From assembly GCF_018531465.1 (NCBI RefSeq), contig NZ_JAHDTF010000004.1, forward strand, positions 186,001-250,000: a stretch of DNA of 64,000 bases, in the 5' to 3' direction. Positions 1-8,116 of the stretch are shown here, piece by piece (the stretch's first letter is position 1; the number at the start of each line of letters is the position of its first letter). The translations under genes and the position numbers were made by a program. A model generated the notes under the pieces. The model was not told the DNA's origin. It searched no databases and worked only from the letters and a program-made list of their open reading frames with translations. Origin of the DNA: Sphaerisporangium fuscum (GTDB lineage Bacteria > Actinomycetota > Actinomycetes > Streptosporangiales > Streptosporangiaceae).

Positions 1-2
1 GG

Positions 3-1037
3 GTGGGCTGGTCCTACGGGGTCCCCGTCGGCTATGCGAAGAAACTGGCCGAATATTGGCGCGCCAGGTTCGACTGGCGGGCCGCCGAGGCGCGACTGAA
101 CGCCTTCCCGCAGTACACGACCCGGATCGACGGGCAGAACATCCACTTCCTGCACGTCCGCTCGCCCGAACCCGACGCGCTGCCGTTGATCATCACGCAT
201 GGCTGGCCGGGTTCGGTCGCCGAGTTCTTGAAGGTCATCGGCCCGCTCACCGACCCGGCGGCGCACGGCGGTGACCGGTCCGACGCCTTCCACGTCATCG
301 CGCCGTCGATCCCCGGGTTCGGTTTCTCCGGTCCCACCACCGAGACCGGCTGGGACCTGCAGCGGGTCGCGCGGGCGTGGGCGGTGCTGATGGACCGCCT
401 GGGCTACGGGCGATACGGCGCGCAGGGCGGCGACAGCGGCGCGGTCATCTCACCGATGCTCGGTCGCGCAGCGCCCCAGAACGTCGTCGGGGTGCACGTC
501 AACGGCGCGCTCGGGTTCCCGACCGGTGACCCGCGCGAGTTCGAGGGGCTCACCCAGGCGGAACTCGCCCGCCTGGGCCAGTACCAGGACCAGGACCGGG
601 CCGGCTACGCGATCATGCAGGCGACCCGGCCGCAGACCCTCGCGTTCGGGCTGCACGACTCGCCCGCGGCGCAACTGGCCTGGATCGTGGAGAAGTTCAA
701 GGAGTGGACCGACCCGGCCCGCGAACTGCCCGAGGACGCGGTGGACCTGGACCAGATGCTCACCGACGTCAGCATCTACTGGTTCACCCAGACCGCCGCC
801 TCGGCCGCCCGCCTCTACAAGGAAGGGCAGAAGAGCTGGGGGACGGTGGCCGAGTACTCCGCGCTGCCACACGGCGTCGCCGTCTTCCCCGGTGACCCCG
901 GTGTCCGGCGGATCGCCGAACGCGAACACAACATCGTGCACTGGTCGGAGTTCGACCGCGGCGGCCACTTCGCCGCGATGGAGGCCCCCGACCTGCTCGT
1001 CGAGGACGTCAGAGCCTTCTTCCGCCCCCTCCGGTGA
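3..1037 (+). CDS. Epoxide hydrolase, alpha/beta-hydrolase fold (5' end outside window)
   Basis: This enzyme hydrolyses epoxides to diols in the cytosol. The oxyanion-hole motif HGWPGS lies near residue 66, the nucleophile elbow GGDSG (catalytic Asp) near residue 143, and the histidine of [10 protein letters not shown] sits close to the C-terminus. That is the usual order for microsomal-type epoxide hydrolases of the EHN family. Family members carry about 40 more N-terminal residues, and the reading frame is open to the left edge, so the in-frame GTG at position 3 is probably an internal valine and the true start is outside the window. The gene converges on the IclR gene. The substrate cannot be told from sequence. 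Confidence 0.88.
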   Translation: MGWSYGVPVGYAKKLAEYWRARFDWRAAEARLNAFPQYTTRIDGQNIHFLHVRSPEPDALPLIITHGWPGSVAEFLKVIGPLTDPAAHGGDRSDAFHVIAPSIPGFGFSGPTTETGWDLQRVARAWAVLMDRLGYGRYGAQGGDSGAVISPMLGRAAPQNVVGVHVNGALGFPTGDPREFEGLTQAELARLGQYQDQDRAGYAIMQATRPQTLAFGLHDSPAAQLAWIVEKFKEWTDPARELPEDAVDLDQMLTDVSIYWFTQTAASAARLYKEGQKSWGTVAEYSALPHGVAVFPGDPGVRRIAEREHNIVHWSEFDRGGHFAAMEAPDLLVEDVRAFFRPLR

Positions 1038-1121
1038 TCTCCTGACCCCGTGGCGACACGGACCTACCCGCTGAGCCGGCCACCCGCGCCGCTTCCCCGT
1101 ACGGGCCGGGCTGATCCCGGG

Positions 1122-1907
1122 TCAGCGGGTGGTGCGGCGGGCCTGGCCGCGGGGGGCGCCGAGGTCGCGGGAGAGGTTGCGGGCGGTCTCCCTGACCGCC
1201 ACGGCCAACTCCTCCCACCGGTCGGCGGCCAGCACCCGCTCGACCGGGCCGACGATGCCGATGGCGCCGCTGACCTCGCCCGATCTGTCGAACACCGGGG
1301 CGGCGATCCCGGCGTCCCCGATGGCGGACTCCTGGTCCTCGATGGCGTAACCGGTGCCGCGTACCGACTCCAGCTGTTCGGCGAGCAGGGCGGGGCTGGT
1401 CACGCTCCTCCCCGTGAGGACGGCCGGCTCCTCCGCCAGCAGCTTGCGCTCGACGGCCTCGGCCCCGAAGGCGACCATCGCCTTGCCGAGGGCGCAGGTG
1501 TTCCAGGGGATGCTGGCGCCCACCTCCAGGATCTGGACCGCTCCCTCGGGCCGGAAGGCGTGGTGGACGACCAGGACGTGGTCGCCGGTCAGGACGCCCA
1601 CCCAGACCGCCTCGTTGGCCTGCGTCGCCAGGAAGTCGGCCCAGGTCATCGAGCGGGTGCGCAGCTCGTGGCCGTCGAGGTAGGCGTTGCCCAGGTGCAG
1701 CAGGCCGGGGCCGAGGGCGTACTTGCTCGACTCGTGGTCCTGCACGACCAGGCCCTCGGCCTCCAGGGTGCGCAGCATCGCGTGCACGGTCGGCTTGGCG
1801 ACGCCGAGCCGTTCGGACAGCTCGGTGACGCCGAGCCTCGACCCACTGGAGGCGAGGTGGCGCAGGATCTGCACGGCACGCTGCACTGACTGGATCATTT
1901 TTGCCAT
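1122..1907 (-). CDS. IclR-family transcriptional regulator
   Basis: This is a DNA-binding repressor or activator of 261 residues. The N-terminal winged helix-turn-helix spans about residues 8-60 (the VTELSERLGVAKPTVHAML region), and a C-terminal IclR effector-binding domain runs from about 75 to 250, including the conserved stretch around SIPWNTCALGKAM. Length and domain order match the family. It diverges from the dhaM-like gene, and the 47-base gap holds several GTTC/GAAC half-sites, so it probably controls that gene and itself. IclR members next to glycerol or dihydroxyacetone genes often respond to triose metabolites (known for GylR). Assigning that ligand here is inference. ATG at 1898 is an alternative start. 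Confidence 0.9.
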   Translation of the reverse strand: MAKMIQSVQRAVQILRHLASSGSRLGVTELSERLGVAKPTVHAMLRTLEAEGLVVQDHESSKYALGPGLLHLGNAYLDGHELRTRSMTWADFLATQANEAVWVGVLTGDHVLVVHHAFRPEGAVQILEVGASIPWNTCALGKAMVAFGAEAVERKLLAEEPAVLTGRSVTSPALLAEQLESVRGTGYAIEDQESAIGDAGIAAPVFDRSGEVSGAIGIVGPVERVLAADRWEELAVAVRETARNLSRDLGAPRGQARRTTR

Positions 1908-1909
1908 TC

Positions 1910-1960
1910 GTTCGGTATTGATGAACCGTGTTCAGAAATATAGAGTCACCGTTCATGAAC
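1910..1960. promoter_or_regulatory. Phased GTTC/GAAC operator array between iclR and dhaM
   Basis: The divergent gap contains TGAAC-CGT-GTTCA (1922-1934, perfect inverted repeat), the palindrome GTTCATGAAC (1951-1960, covering the dhaM start codon) and a further GTTC at 1910. The GTTC copies start at 1910, 1930 and 1951, so they recur about every two helical turns on one face of the DNA. This is typical of repeated binding by a dimeric or tetrameric IclR protein. The repeats are read directly; the binding protein is inferred from adjacency. Confidence 0.55.
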
Positions 1961-2347
1961 GAGCCCATTGGCATCGTACTCGTGTCTCACAGCCCCAGGC
2001 TGGCCGCGGGGCTGGCCGAGATCCTGGAAGAGATCACCTCCGGCGCGGTGCCCGTGGTCGCCGTGGGCGGCGCCGACGGCGGGGGGATCGGGACGAGCTA
2101 CACCCTGATCCACAAGGCGATCACCGAGGCCGATCGGGGGCGCGGCGTCGCGGTCCTGCCCGACCTGGGCAGCTCGGTGCTGACCACCCGCACGGTCCTG
2201 GACGACCATCCCGAGCTCACCGCGGTCGTGATCGACGCCCCCTTCGTCGAGGGCGCGGTCGCCGCCGCGGCCACGGCGGCGGCGGGTGGCGAGATGACGG
2301 ACATCGTCACCGCCGCCGAGGAGGCACGTCATGTCCGCAAGTTCTGA
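1955..2347 (+). CDS. dhaM: DhaM-type phosphotransfer protein (EIIA-mannose fold domain)
   Basis: This protein is the phosphoryl carrier of PTS-dependent dihydroxyacetone kinase: it takes phosphate from HPr and passes it to DhaL-bound ADP. The 130-residue protein has the DhaM signature IGIVLVSHSPRLAAGLAEIL, in which the His of VSHS is the phosphorylation site, followed by the GTSYTLIHKAI and VLPDLGSSVLT stretches. Only the EIIA-like domain is present; the HPr domain is a separate overlapping gene and no EI domain is seen. The ATG at 1955 was chosen because family homology starts there; a GTG at 1928 is in frame upstream. No dhaK or dhaL gene lies in this window. Confidence 0.82.
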   Translation: MNEPIGIVLVSHSPRLAAGLAEILEEITSGAVPVVAVGGADGGGIGTSYTLIHKAITEADRGRGVAVLPDLGSSVLTTRTVLDDHPELTAVVIDAPFVEGAVAAAATAAAGGEMTDIVTAAEEARHVRKF

Positions 2348-2651
2348 TCCGTCGCCGTCGGGCAGCGAGCAGACCTCGGAGACCGCGCAGGGTTCGCAGG
2401 TGTCCGAGGTCTCGGTGGTTCTGCCGGCCGACCTGCACGCCCGGCCGGCGGGACGGCTGGCCCAGCTGGCCGCGGGGCTGCGGGCGTCCGTAGTGCTGGA
2501 GTACGACGGCAGGTCCGTCGACCCTGCCCGTCTCCTCATGGTCATGGGACTGGGCGCGCGGGCCGGTTCGGCCGTGACCGTACGCGCCGAAGGCCCCGAG
2601 GCCGGCCACGCGACCGAAGTCCTCGCACGCTTTCTCAGCGAGATCGACTGA
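2331..2651 (+). CDS. HPr-family phosphocarrier protein
   Basis: This is a small PTS phosphocarrier of 106 residues. The active-site motif LHARPAGR places the phospho-histidine at residue 36, after an N-terminal extension of about 25 Ser/Glu-rich residues that normal HPr lacks. The regulatory Ser46 region of Gram-positive HPr reads VDPARLLMVMGLG, so the usual serine is replaced by Arg, which suggests a dedicated carrier not controlled by HPr kinase. The gene overlaps dhaM by 17 bases, implying translational coupling and a joint role as the split equivalent of the EIIA-HPr fusion in enteric DhaM. Confidence 0.85.
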   Translation: MSASSDPSPSGSEQTSETAQGSQVSEVSVVLPADLHARPAGRLAQLAAGLRASVVLEYDGRSVDPARLLMVMGLGARAGSAVTVRAEGPEAGHATEVLARFLSEID

Positions 2652-2681
2652 CAGCCCCCTCATGGGCGCCCACCGGGTGCC

Positions 2682-2741
2682 CCGCCGTACGGCGGCGCCG
2701 AGTTCGCCGCACGGCTTCTCGCCGCGCCGGCGCCGAAGAGG
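2682..2741. repeat. Palindromic intergenic repeat, copy 1
   Basis: The segment begins with the perfect palindrome CCGCCGTACGGCGG (2682-2695), followed by GCGCCG, a short variable part and a CTTCTCGCCG...GGCGCCGA segment. The same arrangement recurs at 22820-22880 and in part at 23018-23056, always between genes. It lies just after the hpr stop codon. The function is unknown; a REP-like or transcription-ending role is possible. Confidence 0.5.
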
Positions 2742-2754
2742 GGCCACAGCGGGC

Positions 2755-2916
2755 GGGGGGCGTTGCTCCGGTGCCCGTTGGCGCGGGGTTCGCCGCATCC
2801 TTCCTGCCCACCTTGGCGTAGAAGGAGGGGGCGTCGGGGGGCGTTGCTCCGGTGCCCGTTGGCGCGGGGTTCGCCGCACCCTTCCTCGCCACCTTGGGGT
2901 AGGAGGGGCGGGGGCG
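2755..2916. repeat. 81-bp direct repeat, two tandem copies
   Basis: Two near-identical copies begin with CGTTGCTCCGGTGCCCGTTG at 2761 and 2842, an 81-base period. They fill most of the gap between the convergent hpr and SPFH genes. Although 81 is a multiple of three, no ribosome-binding site or plausible protein supports coding. It looks like non-coding tandem duplication. Confidence 0.7.
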
Positions 2917-2920
2917 TGGG

Positions 2921-3871
2921 TCAGGGGTGTTCGGGGGTGGAGCGGGGGCGGACGGACTGGGTTGGTTCGTCGTCGAGCGTGAGCGGCGGTAGCTCGGGGT
3001 GGGCGGCATCGCTCAGGCTGCGCTGGTTCGTGGCCGCTCCTTCGGCCAGGCTCTGCTGGGGGGCCGCTGCCGCGTGGGAGGCTCTCGTGTCCTGCTCCTG
3101 AGCGGGGGACTTGTCCGCGCCGGTCTGGGAGAGGCGGTCGAAGAAGCGGAGCATCTCCACCGGCAGCGGCATGACGAGGGTGGAGTTCTTCTCCGCCGCG
3201 ACCTCGACCACGGTCTGCAGCAGGCGCAGCTGCATCGCGGCAGGTGTCTCGGCCATGATGCTGGAGGCGTCGGCCAGCTTCTGGGCGGCCTGCAGCTCGC
3301 CGTCGGCGACGATGACGCGGGCGCGGCGTTCCCGCTCGGCCTCGGCCTGCCGCGACATCGAGCGCTTCATCGAATCGGGCAGCTGGACGTCCTTGATCTC
3401 CACGCGGTCGATGTGGATGCCCCAGCCCACCGCCGGGCTGTCGATCATCACGGCGAGCCCCTGGTGCAGCTCTTCGCGGTTGGACAGCAGGTCGTCGAGC
3501 TCGCTCTTGCCGATGATCGAGCGGAGCGAGGTCTGTGCCACCTGCTCGATGGCGAACAGATAGTTCTGCACCTCGATCGCGGCGCGCATCGGGTCCTGGA
3601 CCCGGAAGTAGACCACCGCGTCGACCTGCACCGAGACGTTGTCGCGCGTGATGCCCTCCTGGGTGGGGATGGGCATGGTGACGATCTGGACGTTGATCTT
3701 CTTCATCTGGTCGACGAGCGGGATCAGGAGCCGCAGCCCCGGCTGCCGGACGCGCCGCTGGGCCCGTCCGAACCGGAAGACGATGCCGCGTTCGACCTGG
3801 TTGACCACCCTGATGCCGGTGAGCAGCACGATGAGAACGAGAAATCCGGCTGCGCCTAACAGGAATTCCAT
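2921..3871 (-). CDS. Stomatin-like SPFH-domain membrane protein (slipin)
   Basis: This is a membrane-anchored scaffold of the SPFH/band-7 superfamily, thought to organise membrane microdomains. Residues 1-20 form one membrane segment (FLLGAAGFLVLIVLLTG). The SPFH domain follows with the hallmarks VERGIVFRFGR, PGLRLLIPLVDQM and VDAVVYFRVQDP, then a charged helix (RQAEAERERRARVI) and an Ala/Pro/Gln-rich tail of about 70 residues. The length of 316 suits slipins. It stands alone, with no NfeD partner next to it. The start is supported by GAAGGGA upstream, and a TAACCT box at 3893-3898 may be its -10 element. Confidence 0.88.
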   Translation of the reverse strand: MEFLLGAAGFLVLIVLLTGIRVVNQVERGIVFRFGRAQRRVRQPGLRLLIPLVDQMKKINVQIVTMPIPTQEGITRDNVSVQVDAVVYFRVQDPMRAAIEVQNYLFAIEQVAQTSLRSIIGKSELDDLLSNREELHQGLAVMIDSPAVGWGIHIDRVEIKDVQLPDSMKRSMSRQAEAERERRARVIVADGELQAAQKLADASSIMAETPAAMQLRLLQTVVEVAAEKNSTLVMPLPVEMLRFFDRLSQTGADKSPAQEQDTRASHAAAAPQQSLAEGAATNQRSLSDAAHPELPPLTLDDEPTQSVRPRSTPEHP

Positions 3872-3983
3872 GACGGTGTCCCTTCCGGTTCGAGGTTAGA
3901 TCCGGGCGGCCGGGTTCGCAGGGGAAGAGCGTCGACGTGATCAGGCTGTCATGGAGTGATTCGGGAAGATCATGATTTGCCGC

Positions 3984-3989
3984 TAGGGT
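3984..3989 (+). promoter_or_regulatory. -10 box TAGGGT of a leaderless transcript
   Basis: TAGGGT ends eight bases before the ATG at 3998 and no Shine-Dalgarno sequence lies between, which fits a leaderless mRNA for the five-gene operon that follows. No clear -35 box was found. Confidence 0.5.
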
Positions 3990-3997
3990 GACGAATC

Positions 3998-4363
3998 ATG
4001 GCGCGGTTTGTCATGCGTGTCCTGATGCCTCCGCGGGTCCGGCGCGCCGTACTGGCCCGGTTGGACGCCCGCTTCGTCACCCGGGCCGATCATCGGCAGG
4101 ATGTGAAGGACGCCCTCTGGGAGGTCCAGGCGCTCAAGCGGGAGATCACCACGCTGCGGCGCGAGGTGGAGCAGCTCCGGCGGGAGGTCAGGCGCGCGGC
4201 TCCGGCGTCCCCTGACAAGGCCCTGGCCGCCAAGGTGGACGAGGCCCACCGGCTGGCCACCGAGACCGCCTCGTCCGTCGATCACCTGCTGCAGTCGGAG
4301 GTCCTGCTCTGGCAGGCCGTCGACGCCCTGCGCGAAGGCGACGGCGCCGGGACCACGTCATGA
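3998..4363 (+). CDS. Small coiled-coil protein of unknown function
   Basis: This 121-residue protein was not recognised. The N-terminal 30 residues are basic and hydrophobic (MARFVMRVLMPPRVRRAVLARL). Residues 35-65 form a clear heptad-type coiled coil (VQALKREITTLRREVEQLRREV), and a second amphipathic helix covers roughly 75-112. No signal peptide or cysteine is present. It is the first gene of the run that includes the QueC-like enzyme, 28 bases upstream of it, so it may be an oligomerisation or docking partner. That role is inferred from position only. Confidence 0.7.
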   Translation: MARFVMRVLMPPRVRRAVLARLDARFVTRADHRQDVKDALWEVQALKREITTLRREVEQLRREVRRAAPASPDKALAAKVDEAHRLATETASSVDHLLQSEVLLWQAVDALREGDGAGTTS

Positions 4364-4391
4364 AGGCGACTCCAGGGGAGCGTGCGGACTC

Positions 4392-5618
4392 ATGAAGGTC
4401 GGCTGGACCGGTGACGGTGGTCTCTGGCGGTTACGGTTGCGGCTGGATCCCGCTGAGGGGGTCGGCGGGACCGTCACCGACGGGCAGGTGGTCGAGCTTT
4501 CCACCGACACCTGCCACGTACGGCTGCCGCGCGCCGTCTCCCCCCATCCCGACCTGCTGGCCCTGGCGGCCTGGACGGTCGTCGCGCCGTGGACGGCCGG
4601 GAGGATCGTCTTCGACCGGCCCATTTCCGCCGAGCTCGCCGCCGCCTTCCACAGCGGCTGGGGCATCGACGCCGGCCCGGTCGGCGAGGCCGCCCGTACC
4701 GGTGGCGCTCGGTTGGCGGTCTCCTACAGCGGTGGGGCGGACTCGGTGGCGGTGGCGGCGATCTTGCCGGACGCGCCGCTGGTCCACTTCCGCCGGGTCG
4801 GCCACCCCCGCGTCCCGAACCGCTGGACGCACTACCGGTCCGACGTGCTCGCCGAGCTGGCCGAGCAGACCGGCAGGGACGTCACGATCGTCGACTCCGA
4901 CCTGGAGTTCCTGCTGCGCCACCCCCGTCCCGGCTACCCCGAGCACCACGCGGTGACGATCGGCGCCGCGCTGCTGGCCGACGACATGGACCTCGGCGGC
5001 ATCGCCCTGGGGTACGAGATCGGCTCGCGGTGGCTGGGCGGTGGCAGGTACGTCCATCGGTACACGCCGGACAACCCGATGTGGTCCGGCCACGGCCCCT
5101 GGGGCCGCCTGTTCGCCGCGGCCGGACTGCCGCTCGTCCTGCCGGTGGGCGGGATCAGCGAGGCGATGACCATGCGGCTGGCACTCGGTTCCCCCCTTCG
5201 TGAGCAGGTACGCTGGTGCCTGCGCGGGGACGCCGACGGCCCGTGCGACCGATGCGGCAAGTGCCTGTACAAGGAGCTCATCCAGGCCGCCCTAGAGCGC
5301 CGGCCGATGCGCACCACGATCACCCCCGACCGTCCGGTGGCCCGCAAGTGGCAGCAGCCCCCGCCGTACGGTGGCCAGGAGATGATCGAGTACGGTTGCG
5401 CCCACGTTCCCGGCATCGAGGACACCCCCTTCGCCAGAGCCGCCGAGTATCTCAAGGCGACGAAGGAGTCCACGCGATGGTTGGAGCGGTGCTACCCTCC
5501 GGCCGTCGAGGAGATCCCCGGACCATGGCGGAAGAGGATCGAAACGATCATGGCCGACGAGTTCGGCTTCATGGACGCCGACGACATCGAGCGGGTGGAG
5601 AGCTGGGGACGGCGATGA
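4392..5618 (+). CDS. QueC-like PP-loop ATP pyrophosphatase (DUF6395-like)
   Basis: This is a predicted nucleotide alpha-hydrolase that activates a substrate carboxylate or amide by adenylation. The PP-loop motif SYSGGADS lies at residues 111-118. Cysteines at 276, 285, 288 and 291 give C-x8-C-x2-C-x2-C, the same spacing as the structural zinc site of QueC (7-cyano-7-deazaguanine synthase). At 408 residues it is far longer than QueC (about 230), with an N-terminal domain of about 100 residues and a C-terminal extension of about 110. No other queuosine genes are in view, so a role in queuosine synthesis is not supported. Its stop overlaps the next start (ATGA), so the two are translated together. 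DUF6395 membership is from memory. Confidence 0.78.
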   Translation: MKVGWTGDGGLWRLRLRLDPAEGVGGTVTDGQVVELSTDTCHVRLPRAVSPHPDLLALAAWTVVAPWTAGRIVFDRPISAELAAAFHSGWGIDAGPVGEAARTGGARLAVSYSGGADSVAVAAILPDAPLVHFRRVGHPRVPNRWTHYRSDVLAELAEQTGRDVTIVDSDLEFLLRHPRPGYPEHHAVTIGAALLADDMDLGGIALGYEIGSRWLGGGRYVHRYTPDNPMWSGHGPWGRLFAAAGLPLVLPVGGISEAMTMRLALGSPLREQVRWCLRGDADGPCDRCGKCLYKELIQAALERRPMRTTITPDRPVARKWQQPPPYGGQEMIEYGCAHVPGIEDTPFARAAEYLKATKESTRWLERCYPPAVEEIPGPWRKRIETIMADEFGFMDADDIERVESWGRR

Positions 5619-6457
5619 AGGTTTACGTGTCGGTCGACATGGAGGGCGTGACCGGGCTCACCGACCCCGAGGAGATGCACGCCGGCGGCCGCGGTTACGA
5701 GCGGGGCTGTGAGCTGATGACCGCCGACGCCAACGCGGTGATCGCGGGCGTCTTCGAGGCGGGGGCCACGGCGGTGATCGTCAACGACGCCCACGGCTCC
5801 ACCAAGAACCTCCGCGTCGACCTGCTCGACGCGCGCGCCTCGCTGATCCGGGGCCCCGGCAAGCCGATGCGCATGGCGCAGGGCCTGACCGGCGACTTCC
5901 AGGCCGCCTGCTTCGCCGGCTACCACGCGCGGGCGGGCGTCCAGCACGGCGTGCTCAACCACACCTGGATGGGCAAGGAGATCCAGAACGTCTACCTGAA
6001 CGGCGAGGTCTGCGGCGAGACACGGCTGGTGGCCGGGTGCGCCGGGTTCCTGGGCGTGCCGGTGGCGCTGGTGACGGGCGACGAGGCGGTCTGCGAGGAG
6101 GCCCGCTCGCTCCTCGGCGACGTCGAGACCGTCGCGGTGAAGAAGGGCGTCGACCGGTTCTCGGCCGAGCTGCTGCCGCCCAGCGTCGCCCAGGCGCTCA
6201 TCAGGGAGGCCGCAGCCCGCGCGCTGAACCGCCTGAGCGACTTCACGCCCTACAAGGTGACCCCGCCGTTCACACTCGGCGTCGAGTGGAACTCCACGGC
6301 CATCGCCTCCGGCTGCTCGCTGATCCCCGGCACCCGTCAGGCCGGCCCCCGGCACACCGAGTTCACCACCGACGACTTCCGCGACATCATGGCCCTGATG
6401 GGCATCTACGCCACGATCGCCGGCCAGATCGCCTGCGGCAGCGGCGTGTACGGCTGA
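5615..6457 (+). CDS. M55-family D-aminopeptidase (DppA-like)
   Basis: This is a zinc aminopeptidase of the DppA family, which cleaves D-amino acids (for example D-Ala) from short peptides and forms a decameric ring in Bacillus subtilis. The 280-residue protein keeps the expected ligands: Asp8 and Glu10 in VDMEG, His60 in NDAHGS, His104 in AGYHAR, and a Glu in NGEVCGE (131 or 135). The ATG at 5615 sits in an ATGA overlap with the QueC-like gene, which fixes the start. There is no signal peptide, so it should be cytosolic. The neighbours are an ATP-dependent PP-loop enzyme and an amine oxidase rather than a dipeptide transporter, which is unusual for this family. Confidence 0.88.
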   Translation: MKVYVSVDMEGVTGLTDPEEMHAGGRGYERGCELMTADANAVIAGVFEAGATAVIVNDAHGSTKNLRVDLLDARASLIRGPGKPMRMAQGLTGDFQAACFAGYHARAGVQHGVLNHTWMGKEIQNVYLNGEVCGETRLVAGCAGFLGVPVALVTGDEAVCEEARSLLGDVETVAVKKGVDRFSAELLPPSVAQALIREAAARALNRLSDFTPYKVTPPFTLGVEWNSTAIASGCSLIPGTRQAGPRHTEFTTDDFRDIMALMGIYATIAGQIACGSGVYG

Positions 6458-6460
6458 CGG

Positions 6461-8113
6461 ATGGAGACCGACCCCTTACCGCGCACGCATGACCGGCTGA
6501 CGCGGCGGTCGCTGCTCGTCGGCATCGGCGCGGCCGGCGGCGCGGGCGCGATGTACGCCGCCATGGGCGTGCTCGGCCTGGCCCCCACCCCGCGCACCGC
6601 CCCCGTCCCGGCGGTCGGCGGGGCGGCCGCCCCGACGCCGTACGTCCCGCCGCAGCCGTCCGACTTCTCCCTGCGCGGCGGACGGCCCGCGTCGGTGCTC
6701 GTGCTCGGCGCCGGGGTGGCGGGCCTGGCGTGCGCGTACGAGCTGGGCAAGGCCGGGTACGACTGCACGGTGCTGGAGGCCCGCGACAGGGTGGGCGGGC
6801 GCAGCCTCACGCTGCGCGGCGGCGACACCGTCACCGAGCTGCCGCCGGCGAACGCGGCCAAGGGCGCGGCCACGAAGGCCGGTGAGACGCAGCAGGTGAC
6901 CTTCGGCGAGGGGACGTACTTCAACGCCGGCCCCGCCCGCATCGCCCAGTGGATGGTGACGCTCGACTACTGCCGTGAGCTGGGCGTCCCGCTGGAGGTG
7001 TTCGTCAACACCAACGCCTCCGCCTACATCCTCACCGAGGGGATGACGGCCCCCGTGCGAGCGCGCACCGCCCGCGCGGACGCCTACGGGTACATCTCGG
7101 AGCTTCTGGCCAAGGCGACCGACGCCGGGGCCCTCGACAGCCGCCTGACGCAGGCCGACAAGGAGCGCCTGCTCGACTTCCTGTCGCGCTTCGGGGCGAT
7201 CGGCGAGAAGTCGCTGGCGTACACCGGCGGCGAGCGGCGGGGGTACCGCGTGAACCCCGGGGTCGGCCCCGGCACCGAGCTCGGCACGCCGCCCTCGCTC
7301 ACGGAGGTGCTGAGCCGGAACCTGGGCCGGATGCTGACCATGGACGCGGGCTACGAGCAGGCGATGCCCATGTTCCAGCCGGTCGGCGGCATGGACGCCA
7401 TCGTCCGCGCGCTGGCCGCGAAGGTCGGCGCGCGGCGCATCAGGACCGGCACGCGCGTGACCCGCGTCACCAACCGGCCCGACGGGGTGGAGGTCGAGGT
7501 CGAGGGCGGCGCCTCGCTGAAGGCCGACTACTGCGTCGCGGCGCTGCCCCCGCACCTGCTGGCCGGGATCCCCGGCAACCTCGGCGCCGACGTCAAGGCG
7601 GCCCTCGCCACGCCCGTCCCGTTGTCGGCGGGCAAGCTCGGCCTGGAGTACGGCGTGCGGTGGTGGGAGATCGAGGACCGCGTGTACGGCGGCGCCACCG
7701 AGACGGACCTGGACATCGGCCACATCTGGTACCCCTCCTATGGCTATCACGGCGAGCGCGGCCTGGTCGTCGGCTACTACAACACCGGCCGGGACGCCGA
7801 GGTGTACGATCCGCTGCCGCACCGCGAGCGGCTGCGCCGCGGCCTCGCCCAAGGCAGGCGCGTGCACGGCGTCAAGTACGGCCGGAACATCCGCGGCAGT
7901 GTCTCGGTGGCCTGGCGCCGCCAGCCGTTCATCGAGGGCTCCTGGGTCCGCTGGCCGTCGATGAGCGGCTTCTCGCTGCTCCAGCGCCCGGCGGGGCGGG
8001 TCTACTTCGCCGGTGACTGGCTCACCCACCTGATCGCCTGGCAGGCGGGGGCGTTCGAGTCGGCCCGTAAGGTGGTCACCGAGCTTCATCACCGCGTACT
8101 GAAGGAGGGATGA
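6461..8113 (+). CDS. Tat-exported flavin monoamine oxidase / L-amino-acid oxidase family
   Basis: This FAD enzyme is expected to oxidise an amine or amino acid to the imine, releasing hydrogen peroxide. A twin-arginine signal (TRRSLLVGIGAAGGAG, Arg15-Arg16) precedes a Pro/Ala linker, so the folded enzyme is probably exported or membrane-held. The Rossmann motif VLGAGVAGLACAYELGKAGY and VLEARDRVGGRS bind FAD, and the C-terminal stretch YFAGDWLTHLIAWQAGAFES is the second FAD contact of the amine oxidase family. At 550 residues the length is normal for bacterial L-amino-acid oxidases. It starts three bases after the M55 stop and ends three bases before the YbaK-type gene. The substrate is unknown. 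Confidence 0.87.
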   Translation: METDPLPRTHDRLTRRSLLVGIGAAGGAGAMYAAMGVLGLAPTPRTAPVPAVGGAAAPTPYVPPQPSDFSLRGGRPASVLVLGAGVAGLACAYELGKAGYDCTVLEARDRVGGRSLTLRGGDTVTELPPANAAKGAATKAGETQQVTFGEGTYFNAGPARIAQWMVTLDYCRELGVPLEVFVNTNASAYILTEGMTAPVRARTARADAYGYISELLAKATDAGALDSRLTQADKERLLDFLSRFGAIGEKSLAYTGGERRGYRVNPGVGPGTELGTPPSLTEVLSRNLGRMLTMDAGYEQAMPMFQPVGGMDAIVRALAAKVGARRIRTGTRVTRVTNRPDGVEVEVEGGASLKADYCVAALPPHLLAGIPGNLGADVKAALATPVPLSAGKLGLEYGVRWWEIEDRVYGGATETDLDIGHIWYPSYGYHGERGLVVGYYNTGRDAEVYDPLPHRERLRRGLAQGRRVHGVKYGRNIRGSVSVAWRRQPFIEGSWVRWPSMSGFSLLQRPAGRVYFAGDWLTHLIAWQAGAFESARKVVTELHHRVLKEG

Positions 8114-8116
8114 CCC

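Noticed and set aside
4392..5618. Queuosine biosynthesis locus
   Set aside because: Only the QueC-like gene is present. No queD, queE, queF, folE or tgt genes are seen, and the protein has large extra domains.
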